Shown here: positions 48,566-60,764 of the stretch, piece after piece
How the letters are laid out: the number at the start of each line of letters is the position of its first letter
Position numbering within the stretch: position 1 is the first letter of the stretch
NCBI GenBank assembly: GCA_008360975.2
Contig: CM039211.1
Location: forward strand, 70,515,965 to 70,579,964
Source: Lichenostomus cassidix
Lineage: Eukaryota; Chordata; Aves; Passeriformes; Meliphagidae
DNA: 64,000 nt
Direction: 5' to 3'
Notes under the pieces: model-generated
Databases searched by the model: none
Seen by the model: only the letters and a program-made list of their open reading frames with translations
What the model was told of the DNA's origin: nothing
Program-made: the position numbers and the translations under genes

Positions 48566-48605
48566 ATTAATCCAGTCCATCTGGATTAATTAATTAATTA
48601 ATTAA
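48566..48605. repeat. Perfect 10-bp hairpin joined to an (ATTA)n run
   Basis: ATTAATCCAG (48566-48575), loop TCCAT, CTGGATTAAT (48581-48590), running directly into tandem ATTA units to about 48605. The stem has no mismatches. Confidence 0.85.
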
Positions 48606-48609
48606 TCTC

Positions 48610-51395
48610 CATCTCTCCTGTCTTCTGCTGCTGTTCTTATGGGGGATTTCAGTTAGTTGTGGTTTTAACCACAAACATAAAGCTCCTCGGGCTCCCAGGG
48701 TAAAAAAGAAGCAGGGAAATCTGCTGTTTGCCCTCCTGGATGATCTCTGATAGTCCATTCTGGTGTTTGGCTGCTGCTGTTAACAATGGGAACCACATGC
48801 ATTTGGCTGGTTACACTCACTGCTCTCTGAGGGCTGCACTGAGAAGCAGCCATCTATGGTATTTGCATTATTATTCCAAGGGAGGGATTATTATTTTTGT
48901 GAAACAGTGGCTTTTTCATGGAGCTCAGTGAAAGGAAGGCCCTGCCCAGGTTGTTGTTGCTGAGGTGGCTTTGCTGGTCAAAAGTGCCACACCCATGGGA
49001 CACATCCTGTGACCTGGCTGACCCAGAGCTGGCTTTCCATCACAGGTCTGCCTCCTTCCCTTCAGAAAGCTCTGGATCTGCCTTTCTACAGACCTACTCT
49101 TCACAGAGTGGGAATATTGTCTGTGTCAGAGAGAGCATCTTGGACTATCACACAGCTCCTGCCTGTGATCTCTGTGGGGATTTCCTGGTTTGACTTTGTT
49201 AGCCACACCACCCTTGCCCAGGCTTGGACTCTTACAGTTAAAAATACAAATAATAATCAAGATGTGAACCCTCACGTGCCTAAAACATCGAGGCAAAGAC
49301 AAAATTAATTAGCATGCAGTTCATAAATGTGACACTGATGAATTGCAGCATAGCTATTGATTAATCATATATCAATTACAGTGGTTCTAATCACTGTGGC
49401 TACAAATCAGCTTAGACCTATCCATGGATTGATACTCTGTGCAAGAAATTAAATCAAAGACTCTGAATGGTACAAAAGTGCAGGCTAAGGTTTAACTCCC
49501 AGCTGATGCACAACTACCATGCTTGATTAACACTAATGGAAAGCTAACTAGGTGTGCCTGCAGTGCACTGATATGAGAACAAACTTCAGCTGATTGAAGA
49601 CTCCCTCACTATTTATCCTGTTTTGGGCCCTGTTACAGCCACCTCATTAACGAAAAAGTATGACCTCAACCTGGGTGTAATGGAGCTGCCACTGGGGTAA
49701 GCAATGCCATTTATTCAGCCACACTACTAAAGGAGCTAATTTGGCAAGGTTTATTTCTGTAGGCCTATAGGATACCTGGTTTTTATTAAGCACAAAAAGA
49801 CATGGGGGCTAATTTATGGAGAGATAATTCCTCGGGCTTCACTGAAGTGTTTAGCAGAATATAATTTGGAATACCTGGCCATAATTCAGGAGGGTAGAAA
49901 ACAGTCTGGTGATGTAGGCACAGACATCACCTGAGAGTGATTAATTTGAAAGCAGCTGTTGAGCATTTTTGATAGAAAATTTAAAGGTGGTTTAGTTTTT
50001 CTCCTACATATATTTGTCAGAGCTCTTTGGATTCCTGGCACATTAAAAAAAAAAAAAAAAAAAAAGTAATTTAGGCAAGGCCTTGCAGATTTTTAAAATG
50101 TATTTTAAAGTTTTCACTTTAAAATGGGAAAATTTATTTCTTCGAAGAAATCCCCTACAGCAATTCTTTTCATTGTAAAGGAGATCTGAGCAGTTTTGTT
50201 GAAAGTCATGTTTCTAATTTGGGTGTCTCTGTTACACTGAGACACACAACTTGTAAGTAAACTGCTGGTAAAACAATTCATTTTCAAAGAACTGTTTGTC
50301 CTTCCAAGGAAGGCAAAACTTTCAACATATTAAAAGAAAATTACATCATCTTAATTTTAGGCGTTTAAGGGTATTTTTATGCATGCTTTCAAAAATATCT
50401 TCCTCTCTTCAGTACTCGAAGAGGAATACATTTCTGTCTTCACTCATTTCTGCTGCAGTGAATTCAGGGAATGAATTCAGTGAATCCAGTTGTCTCTGAA
50501 TGCTGCTCCAAGGGGTCTCTGTCCCATCTGCTCCAAACCCTCTGTCCCAGGCTGGACACTGTGCTCTCACTGGCTGGGGAGCCATAAGGCTAGCTCTGGT
50601 TTTGTCTGCTGTTCCACAACCAGCAATGATAAAGGAGGTGAGAAGGGTCTATGCAGAGTGACCCAAACAGGAGTTGTTTATTCTCATGGTCACCAGATGG
50701 TCACAGAGGCAGAAGACCTCATGCAAAGACATCCACATGGAGAGACATTATCATGGCAGAGGGTCAGGGGTTTTCTACAGAGACAGAGGGGCTGGGACAA
50801 CATATTGGCCCAGTGATCTCTGGGCACAGGGGCAGTACCTGGGCTGAGTTAGGGTACAGGAACCACTAGGGAAAACCCGAGGGAGTGGCCAGAGCCAGGG
50901 GTGGGAAAGGCAGCACAATATAAGAAAGGTAGACAATAAGGAGGAAAAGGGGTGGGAAAATAAATCTTGGATCACAATATTTCACCATTTTTTACCAAAT
51001 TGCAGAGCGAACGGCTTTTCCCAAGTAATCTTACAAAAAATTTTTGTACAACAAAAAAATAGTAAAATAATGAGGAATAGTTAAAATTATAACTAAGATC
51101 AGCTGGCTTGTATTGATGTTGGAAATCGGTGTAAGCTGAGTTTTTGGACTGTAGTCATCACCATAGTCTCTTTTTTTTCTGCTGGGGCTGCTAGGATGAA
51201 GGAGGAGTTTGTGGAAGGAACAAAATTCTTGTCTGAAATCTTTCTCAGTTTAGGAGAGGAAGAGTCTCTGGACACAGTGGGCTCTGCTGGGCAAAACGTA
51301 ACTCCTGCCTGCCACAGCCAAGCTGGGGTTCAGTGATGGTGCACTGATCACAGCATTGTTGCACTTGGGGACTGCATGGAGCCATGAAAGCCTCT
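48610..51395. other. No gene seen; possible conserved element and LTR-like segment
   Basis: 49300-49960 is rich in homeodomain-like ATTA cores and CR1-free. A run of about 21 A lies at 50045-50065. 50640-51080 has minus-strand LTR-like signals. See findings. Confidence 0.4.
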
Positions 51396-51399
51396 CTGC

Positions 51400-51556
51400 A
51401 GTCATCCTTCGAGGATGGAAGTGTTCCAGGCCAGGTTGGACAGGGCTTGTAGGAACCTGGGATGGTGGAAGGTGTCCCTGCCCATGGCACGGGGTGGAAG
51501 AAGAGGAGCTTTAAGCTCCCTTTCAACCCAAACCAATCTGTGATTCTGCAATCCTG
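51400..51556 (+). repeat. CR1 LINE 3' end
   Basis: Plus orientation: CCAGGTTGGACAGGGCTTGT, GATGGTGGAAGGTGTCCCTG, CCCATGGCACGGGGTGGAA, then TGTGATTCTGCAAT, a degenerate CR1 tail. Confidence 0.85.
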
Positions 51557-51559
51557 TGG

Positions 51560-52225
51560 CTGCCAACTTCACCTCAGCCATGCCTCTTGGATTGTTTGCA
51601 CTTGATTTGCATTCTCTGAATGGTGGTGGGACAGCAGGAAGCCAAAACTCTCTGTTCCCCTTGTCTGCAGGCAGCTAGGGCTGCTTGTGACAGCAAAACA
51701 GGATTTGTGCTATGAAACAAAGAGCATCCATGCTCCATCCTCCCATTCCTGAAAGTAACAAAAGCCTTGTGGAACATATTGACTCACTGTTGTCAACATA
51801 ATGATAGTGTTTGTAAAATAAACTCCTACCAAACACTCCAATAATTAGAATGTCTCTTTTCCCCCTCCCAACCTTATGTTCCTTTCAACACAATGACATC
51901 AATGTTCATTAATTCTATATTTGAATGTTCATCTTCTGTGGCAGCTCTACCAAATAAACAAAGCAAAACAATATTTAACAATAAGAAGATGTAAAATGTT
52001 TACATAGGAAGGGAATAAAGCCAGTGATGGCAACAAAACTCTTAATCAAACACAATTACAGAGACCAGGCACAATCTGCCAGAGCTGACAGTTTGCTGAC
52101 TTTACTTATAGTGTTGTGTGAGGAGAAATCTTTCACTTACAGCCGTACTGAAAAGTGGTTGTTTAAAAATTGTGGAGGAAAATCACAGAGTGGGTGAATT
52201 TTTGTCAAAATAAGTTTTATCATAG
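51560..52225. other. No gene seen; unique sequence
   Basis: No domain or repeat recognised. Confidence 0.5.
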
Positions 52226-52229
52226 TGAC

Positions 52230-52308
52230 TACCAAGGAACTTCGGGTTGGATTTGACTTTAGAGGGATTTTCCAACCTAAGTACTTCCATGAGTCTATGA
52301 TTCTAACT
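52230..52308 (+). repeat. Short degraded CR1 3' end
   Basis: TTCGGGTTGGATTTGACTTT, TTTTCCAACCTAAGTACTTC and CATGAGTCTATGATTCTA resemble the last bases of a CR1 with its ATTCTATG tail. Confidence 0.55.
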
Positions 52309-52726
52309 GGGGGTTTGTGTTTAACAAATCCATTTAACTGGAAATTCGTGCAAATTAGCTAAACAGTGAGGTGGAAAACAATGAATGATAATACTTTCCA
52401 ATCTTCTGTGTTGAAGAAACATGTCCTTGAGAAAGAAAAAGCAAAAATCATTTGAATAATGTAATTTTTTAAAGTGTGTGCTCCTAAGACTGTGGCTTGC
52501 ATTGGGCAGAGCAGGTCAGCAAATGTCCTGGGGTTCACTGAAACTTATAGGAAAATTGTGAGTTTGACCCTTCAAAAAAAGGATCTTTCTGGTTTCAGAA
52601 ACTGACCTGACTTACACCAGAGAGATTTTATAAAGGCTGTGCATCCCATACCCATTTTGGGTAGTTGAATGTGTTGAAATGGAATGTTACAGTATCCTGC
52701 CTGCATCCTACTCCAGAAAGGAATGG

Positions 52727-52937
52727 TTTTTGGGGGGCTTTTTAATGTTATTTTTGGGTTTTTTTTGTTTGGTTGATTTTGGGTTTTTTTGTTGTTGTTG
52801 TTGGGGTTTTTTGTGGTTTTGGTTTTTTTTTTTTTTGGTCTTGTTTTTGTTCGTTTGTTTTGGGGTTTTTTGGTTGGTTGTTTTTTTGTTTTGGTTTCAT
52901 TTTTGGTGGGTTTTTTTTGTTTTGGTTTTTTTCCTTA
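52727..52937 (+). repeat. G/T-rich low-complexity tract
   Basis: About 210 bases made almost only of T-runs and G-runs of up to six, including four GTT units near 52790-52803. Open frames through it are Phe/Trp/Gly-rich artefacts. Confidence 0.9.
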
Positions 52938-52939
52938 GG

Positions 52940-55900
52940 GAAAAGTGTTGATTGTTCTCACTTATAAGGAGGCAATTCAGGCTAAATATTTCCTTTGCAC
53001 CATGGGTAGATCTCGTGTTATTTTATAACAGAAAGTGAAATAGAGCTAAACTGTAGATTACTGTTTCAAAGTGTGCTTAGTGCAGTACACTTAAAAAAGA
53101 GGAAAATGTCAGAGGGACAGCTATCTACAATGCCAGGTACATGACTTTCATATGAGAATCTTGTATTAATATAGAGGACAGACCACTAAAACTACTCAAT
53201 CAACTTCTGGTTTAGAAATAGATACACCTCCGATCATATATAGGGTTTTTTTGAGTAGTCTTAAAATGTTCTGGAATTGCAAATCCTTTTAAATGTCCAT
53301 CTAAATGTCCAGGCTGCGTGCCAAGAGAAAATCAATCTGTGCAGACTCTGAAATCTTCCAAGTATGATAAGCCTAATATGAACATTAGTCCATTTTATGT
53401 TACCTCCAGGAGCTTTTACAGTGAAAGTCTTACCTCTTTTCCATTGCCTTGCATGCACTGGTGATTAATTTTAGTTGAACATCCTCAAATCAAAATTAGT
53501 TTCTTGCTAGAACTGCATGAGAGTGAACCCATTTCTGGCATGTTTTGATAGAGGAATACATTCTCTTGGAATATGCCTGAAAAAGTGCCTATGAAAACAT
53601 GCACATCTATATGAGGGCAATAAAACGAAACATTGTGGGAATACATAGTTGATAGTTTTGGTACATTTTCAGTTTCCTTCAAAAACTGCAGAAGGTTTTG
53701 CTCAGTGGCCCTTGCTCCTCAGAAGAGGGTGCTGAGTTTTCCCAGCTGCTCTTGCACACCATAGTCAAGAGACACAGGAAACTATTTTGAAGAAAGTTGC
53801 TTTTCCATTAGTGCAGCCACATTTCATGATGGACTAGCAGTTGAAAGTGTATTTTATGTATGTATTTTATATCTGTCACTCTGGCATCTAGAAATTCAAC
53901 TCTTTTTTTCTGCATTATGGTTATCCATGTCACCCTTGTTCCATTTCTCCTCCTTTTTTGCATCCTTCTGTTCTGGGCTCCTTGGCATTTGGGTTCATGA
54001 GGGCTCCCTGCTCTGCCCTGAGCTGATCTGGGATCCTGTGGTGGCTTCCCTGCAGCTCAGAAATGGGCAGAGCCAGAATTTGCCATGAAAAAACCTCCCC
54101 ACAGCTGAGCTGAGCCCTCTGCATTAGGCCGTGGCCATGCCTCAAGGTAGGAATTCCAACCCAGCAAAGGAGACAAAAATCACAATGAAATTCAAATTAA
54201 GGGCCCTGAGAACACAGGTAAATATGTGAAACAATTTCCACTGCTCTTGACATTTCACAAGTGCTTTGCAATGGCACTAGTGAACAGCCAGCATGTCTTT
54301 TCTTCTTGCTCAGGAGAAAAGTGTCTTCCAGATGGTTTCTTTTTATTAATTTAGAGAGAGTTAAGCTCCATCTCAGAGCTGCAGACAGCTGACTGATGGA
54401 TGCTCCTGGAAAATCTGCTGATTGGCAAGACTGTATTTCACATTAGCTGTTTCAGAGTTACTTTGGTAATTGGTTCCAAAGGAGAGGAGAAAAAAAAAAA
54501 AAAAAGATTTGCAACAGCCTACATGTAACTGATTTGCCTCATTATTTCTGATTTAGAATTGACAAGACATAGATCAGCCATCGACAGCTTCATGCTCCTA
54601 AGAATGGATGTTTCAGGCACTCTTGAAGAGCCAGGGAATCGTAGATTAATATGTTTTAAGCCTTCTGCTTTTATGTTTGCAAAATGAGGGTGAATTGGGT
54701 CAGTGATATATGTGTGTCATTACTTTTTCCCACACCTTTTTGATGATTTAACTGAAACAAATGAGTGCTCTCAGTGCCAGCTGTCAGTGGATCAGAGTTT
54801 TCTGTGTAGGAGTGATGTCCACACCTCACCCCATGTTCCTCTCCCAAATTCATGTATGTCCTGCACTCAGCTTGTTGCCTCCAGGCAGCCCCAGACACTT
54901 TCTGAAGTGGTCAGCACTGGCAGCAAAGCTCAGGCTGACCTTCAAAGCACTGTACTTTCAAACTGCACCTATTACAACCCCCTGGGCTTTTGAAGAGATT
55001 TTCACTGGGATTTCTGAGTTTCAGGGCAAAGTTCATCCTCCTGCAGCTGGGCTTATATCTCATCCTGGTTCAGCAAGCTTTCCTGAGGTTCACATTATTA
55101 TTGTTCCTGTATCTGCCCAAAATCTCATGGTGTGTGAGGTTGATTTTCTACTCCTTGCCTTCCATATCAAGCCCCATGTCTATGTGATTGTTACTGGCAA
55201 CTCTGAGACAAGACTGCTAAAATACAACTTTCCTGCTACTGCCCTGTCTGCTATGAGTGTTGTGGATGTTTATATTTTCATGGGTTGGCATTGCTGGAAA
55301 GCAAAGCCACCCAGGAGTGTTAAATAAAAGACTCAGGGAGCAGCAGTGCACAAGAGCCTGGGAGTCCATTTGGAGGGAAAAAACCTTCAACCTGATTTTG
55401 CTTTTCCTATCTACTGTTAGATGCTGTCAGAGATGGGGTAGGACGCTGGGCTGGAGTTTGGCCTGAGCCAGTTCAGCCCTTCTTCCATGTTTAGATTTAC
55501 AGTGATAATAAAGTTATAATTTGACTATTATTTGAAAGGATTCCAGCATCTTTCATACCCTGATCACCATTTTTTTCTTTTTTTTTCCCCCCCCAGGAAC
55601 AGTTATCTGAAGGTTAAACCACATTTTTCGTCACTGAAGCATCAGAAAAAATGAGGCCAAGATGCTCTATTGGCAAAATATTTTATAGCAGCTCTGCTCT
55701 ACACAGTGCTGTCACCAGAGGTGGCTCTCCTGTTTTGGGACTTCACTCTTGCCCCACATTTCTCTTTTCCCTCCTTTACATTTACAGAAATCTCTGCCCT
55801 GCTGCTTTTGCTTCACTAAGTTGTTTGTGTGGCTAAAACCCAAGACATAAAAGCAACACCCCTTCAAACACCACTCCCAACAAAATAAGTCTTCTATGAA

Positions 55901-57408
55901 ATATTTCTTTTCTGATGAACCAACATTATATAGAAGTGGAAAGGTAAAATGTTCAATAAATCTTGGCCTCACAGCTTGCAGTACCCCAAAGACCCCAACA
56001 ACTTTGCTAGCATCTTTCCTAAGTACAGTAAATGTGTACATATTAAATTCTACTGTTACATCCCAAAAGTGTTATTAAAGCAAGTGAAGGGAAATGAAAT
56101 TTAAGGAAGGCCAGAATATTATTCCAATTTACACTGGGTAATATTGAATTTAGTTAGTCACTGCAATGAAGTAAAAAAATTTGCTCAAGTCATAGAAAGG
56201 AGGTGAATTTGACCAGATGGATATCTCATATGGGTAATCCATATATTTTGCAAAGGTTTTACACATCTGTTTAGCCCCTTACCTTTTGATTATAGTGTGT
56301 CCTTAAAATTCATTTTTTGAAAGCCTGATCACCATGAGAATACCTCATCAAATTTTAATTAATTCCCAAGATAAAGCTGCAATGGGCATCTCAGGGAATC
56401 TTCTCTATTGAACTGACACACTGGCTAAAAAGTAGAGCAATAAAACTCCAATTCCTTGAAGGACTGTTTGGATTCCGAAAAGCTATCTGCACATTTAAAT
56501 ACTTAATGCAGTTTATATGGAAATTCTCAAACATAGTTTTTACTGAAATCTTGTTTCTGCTGCTATTTCATTGCTCTAGCTGCTTTTTTAAGGATATATC
56601 TTGTTCTAGTTTTGGGGTTTTTTGAGGAGGAGGCCTCTTGTTGGGAATTCAGATAATATTGAGTTGGAGGAAGACATGAGCAATTAATAGTATCTTCTGT
56701 CCTTCTTGAATCTACCTGAATTTTCAGTCAAGACATGTTCTTTGATGGGTTCTTTGCCTTTGGGAGTGGAGAGCATCACATCTGCCAAGGACAGCAGTGT
56801 TGGAATAGCTCATTCCAGCTGCTGAGAAGCCAACAGGTTTTGGAAAGTTATAGAGCCAGAACTGTGGCTGGATGTTGCATTTTTTCAAGCAGGATTTCCA
56901 GCTAGTGAAATGAAAGCAAATTCATAGTTATGGGTGAATAATGACAATGACAGCATTGAAAGCTCCAATGTTACATGAACCTCTCCCCCCAGAGTCACTC
57001 ATATCTCTCAGGATTATAGAGAGAACATCACTGATTCTCCCTTGCCCCATTCCCAGATGTCAGTGTCTTACAGGAAGAGATCAGTAAATGTGATCTGTCA
57101 GTGCCTCAATTAGTCAAATCAGATTGGTAGGGTTTGTGTTCTGCACTGCTCTTTTTTTTTTTCCCATCAAAAAAGCAATTCCCACAATAAAAATGTTTAA
57201 TTTGAGATTATCTGTTTCCATTCCCAATTCTCAGCTGTGAGTGAGATGATTCCTGTCTCATCAAGAGTTTTATTTTACAGCTGTTGCTCTTGTGTATTTT
57301 GTGAACCCTAAGGAGTTGCAGTTATTACTTTCAGGGTATTTATGCTTCAGTTAAGGATAGGTGTATCTTTCAGAGAAAGAAACACTTTTTTTTTCTTGGA
57401 GAAATCAA
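52940..57408. other. No gene seen; unique sequence
   Basis: A-run at 54489-54506. The longest open frame outside the retrovirus and the gap region among plus-strand frames (188 codons, 54761-55327) lies here and is unrecognised. Confidence 0.45.
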
Positions 57409-57411
57409 TTA

Positions 57412-57800
57412 AAATGAGACTAGAAGGGACATTAAGAGGTCATGTAATTCAACTCCTTTCATAAAGACAGGGTCAGTTATGTCACTTGTGACAAATGCTG
57501 GTTCAATTTTTCTTAAAAATCTTCAGTGCTGAAAGCCTTTCCTGATGTCGGATTTTAATCTTTTTTGCTTTATTACTCCTTGGTCTAACAGTAGACAGAG
57601 AAAAGAGCTTATTTCTTTCCCCAAGCTTCCTTTCACCATTGAAGACTGATTCGACAATTTCTCCCAATTTTTCTTTTCACTAGATTAAACTATCTTAATT
57701 TTTTCAAATCTTTCTCCTAGGTCATATTCTCTGCACCTGATCAAATCTCATTCTCTTTTGAGGATCCTTTACCAATGGTCCCCACCCTCCTAAATTACTG
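57412..57800 (-). repeat. Old CR1 LINE, 3' portion, interrupted
   Basis: On the + strand GAGACTAGAAGGGACATTAA, GGTCATGTAATTCAACTCC, GAAAGCCTTTCCTGATGTCG and AGATTAAACTATCTTAATT follow the order of an old CR1 3' region in reverse. Divergence is high. The element appears to resume at 58200. Confidence 0.6.
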
Positions 57801-57831
57801 TGCCTCCTGTGCAGCAGCACAGGGGTTTTGA

Positions 57832-58196
57832 CTCAGGTTGAGACTCAGAGGGTTGGGGTTGTTCAACCTGGAGAAGAGAAGGCTTTGGGAGACCTTGGAG
57901 GACCTTCCAGTGCCTAAATCAGCTCCAAGAGAGCTGGAGAGAGACTTTGGACAATGGCATGAAGTGAGAGAAAAGAGGGAATGGCTCTAAACTCTCAGAA
58001 GGAAAGTTAGGTTAGATTAGATATTTTAGGAAGAACTTCTTCCCTGTGAGAGTGGTGAGGCTGTGCCCAGAGAGGCTGTGGGTGCCCTGGAAGGATGGAC
58101 AGGGCTTGGAGCAACGTGGCCTCAGGGAAGGTGTCCCTGCCCAGGGGGTTTGAACAAGATGGTCCTTTCCAACCACTCTGTGGTTCCATGATAAGT
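57832..58196 (+). repeat. Younger CR1 LINE inserted in an older one
   Basis: Plus orientation with little decay: CTCAGAGGGTTGGGGTTGTT, CAACCTGGAGAAGAGAAGGC, AGAACTTCTTCCCTGTGAGA, CAGGGAAGGTGTCCCTGCCC, ending TCCAACCACTCTGTGGTTCC. Confidence 0.85.
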
Positions 58197-58199
58197 TCT

Positions 58200-58965
58200 T
58201 CCATGAGTTTTTTTCAGCTTAGTCTAATATCACTCAGCTCCCATTCTGCCACATCCCAGCCAGGCCAGAAATCCCCTTTGGTGCATGTGGTTCAGCATTT
58301 CCAAGAGATTCACTTTACATTTGACCTTCCTGAGCAGAGCTATACTGTTTTTCCTCCACTTCTCTCCAATTGTTTTGAATTCTACTCCTCTTCCCTACTG
58401 TTCACAGATGTTCACTTTGGCGTGTCTGTGACTGCAATAAATGTGCTTTCTATCCTTTCATCCAAACCATTTATGGAATTATGAATGTTGTCAGACCTAA
58501 GTCAGAATCCTAAATAGCCCACAGTATTGACAGAGAGTAGCTAAGTAATTCTGGTACTCTGGCAGCAGCTATGTAATCCCACACCCTGGAGGGTCACCTA
58601 GATAATGTTTCTCAAACTTTTTCTGAGTCCTTCATGTAACAGAGTGTCAAAGCTTTGCTTAAGTTGAAGAATATGACATTTACTGCTTCTCCCTTATGCA
58701 CCAAGCCAAGTTACCTTATTGTAATAGGAATCAGATTAGTTTGACATGATTTGTTTTTGATGAATGTAAATTGGCTGTTGCTCTTCTCTTATTATCCTCT
58801 AGGTGTTTACCAACTTTTGAGTTACTCATTCCAGTATTTTTGTAGGAATGTAGCTTCAGCTAAATCAGTACATTTGTTACTGTTCCCTGGCTCTCTTAAA
58901 GATAAGCATTGTGTTTTCTCTTTTCAAGAGAGAATCCCAAAACAAGAAAAAAAAATCTGAAATTT
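58200..58965 (-). repeat. Old CR1 LINE, coding-region portion
   Basis: On the + strand TTGCTTAAGTTGAAGAATAT, TGACATTTACTGCTTCTCCC, TTGACATGATTTGTTTTTGA, ATGTAAATTGGCTGTTGCTC and TCTAGGTGTTTACCAACTTT follow the old reptile/bird CR1 reverse transcriptase region in reverse. It fits as the continuation of 57412-57800. Confidence 0.6.
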
Positions 58966-58969
58966 TCCT

Positions 58970-60625
58970 TTTCTAGAGCTCAAATACTTTTTTTTATTGT
59001 ACTTTTTTAAGGCAAAACAAGAAAAATCTATTTTATAGGCATTAGAATTAATGTTAAATTTTTCTCTGCATTTGATTGTTGAGTGAGATATAATAGATAC
59101 TAATGAAGGCTTGTGGTTCAGGTACTATTATACCCACAGAATTGTAATTCTGTTAAAATAGCCCTGTCTACCACAGCTCTTCAAAGCAGCACAGTGGCAT
59201 CTGGACTAGAATTGCAATTGTGTTTCTTCAGACTCTGAAGACAAGGAAAGAATTCTCTCTGTTGTTAGCAGCATTATTGAAATGACTGAGATGATCTGCT
59301 CCAGCTCAGGAAGGAGACGTTAATGACACATCAAAAATTGCAGCTTTTTAACTCTGCCCCACACCTTCTGCAGCATTCAGAAATCTTTGGGGGCCATCAA
59401 GTGAAAATACCCAGCTGAAAGAGGGGTCAGGCTGATCAAGTTCTGCACTACTGTCCCCAGATCTCTTTCCAAAGTTTGTCCTGAAGAAGTTTGTACCTGG
59501 TAGGAAATAAAAAAATCAGCAAACAAAAAGGAGTTGAAATACAGGAGCAATCTAAAAACGTGGAGTTCATCTGATTTAAGCACAGGCATAACTCAGAACT
59601 CTGAAAATACATGGACTTGCAGAAAATGTGACCAAAATGGCTTGTTTGGAACATATTGACTGCAAAGGAAGCACACTAAAAATAACCAATTGTCTCTTCT
59701 TCAGCTATACCAAGAGATAATTAATTTAAACCTCTTTAAGAAACACAATGGCTATTTCTTTTGCATTTTTTTATATTTGGTCATGAGGGTTTCTTCTCAT
59801 TTTGATTCACTTCCAGTTGTTCTTTCTCCCTGCCCAGTCTGAAGACCAGCAGGGGAAAATTTGGTCTTTCAGTACCCTGTTAAATTACAGACAGTGAGCT
59901 GTGTAGGTGTTAGCATTTCTTGGAAGCAGGGTCCTGCTTTATTTATAGCTCTGCTGTTTAGCCTTCTGTGTCTTCATGCTGTGGTAGCCTGCCAGAATGC
60001 CTACTGAATATGCAACTTCATAGGCAGCTGAAAGCTGAATTTGTGACTGAAATTGGGGACATGCTTGTGACAATCACAATGAGTGATGATCTGATGGGCA
60101 TGGGTGATGATCTGATGAGAATCTGATGGGATTTGGTGCCCAGTTTTGCCATCCTGTTTTGGAATGTGGCTATCCTTTACCTAGTGTTTAACAGGAGGAC
60201 CAGAGTGAGTTGGTCCTGCTCATCAGGCATAAAACTTGGTGCTTCTAGCTTTGATATGGTTAGCATATTTTCCTGTGGGCAACACTCAGTCAGCTTAACA
60301 CATGAAAGGAGAACAGTTTCCAAAATCTGCTTTAATGGGTCTCATTAGTCTGGACAAGACCACACATAACCCTCACCTTATTTTTGAAATATTAAAAAAA
60401 AAAACCCACCCCAAACCCTGAACCCCACACAAAAAAACCTTCACCCCAGTAAGCAGGGCCTAGATTTTGCTTAAAATATCCAGAATTAAGCTCCTGTGTA
60501 TTAGTGGCTACGTTTGTGCTGGATGGTGAAGTTGTCTTTACAGTCAGTGGAGAGCTTGTCAGGGTGGTTGGTCCTGCCGAGTTGTTCTGTGCCACAAATC
60601 ATCATCATAAACTGGCTACTCAGCT
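58970..60625. other. No gene seen; unique sequence
   Basis: A short GATCTGAT(G) repeat at 60088-60128 and an A-run/CCCACCCC junction at 60392-60442. Confidence 0.5.
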
Positions 60626-60629
60626 AGAT

Positions 60630-60760
60630 TCATAGAGCCATGGAATCCTAGAATGGTTAGAGCTGGAAAGAACCTTAAAACTCACCCAGTTTCACCTGTC
60701 CCAGACAGGGAAACCTTCTGCTGGACCAGGTTGTGCAAAGCCCCACCCACCTTGGTTATG
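60630..60760 (-). repeat. CR1 LINE 3' end
   Basis: On the + strand ATTCATAGAGCCATGGAATC, AGAATGGTTAGAGCTGGAAA, then ACCTGTCCCAGACAGGGAAA. Minus orientation, short. Confidence 0.75.
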
Positions 60761-60764
60761 ACTT

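Noticed and set aside
52679..52951. Phe/Trp-rich 90-codon frame resembling a membrane protein
   Set aside because: It is the translation of a G/T simple-sequence tract.
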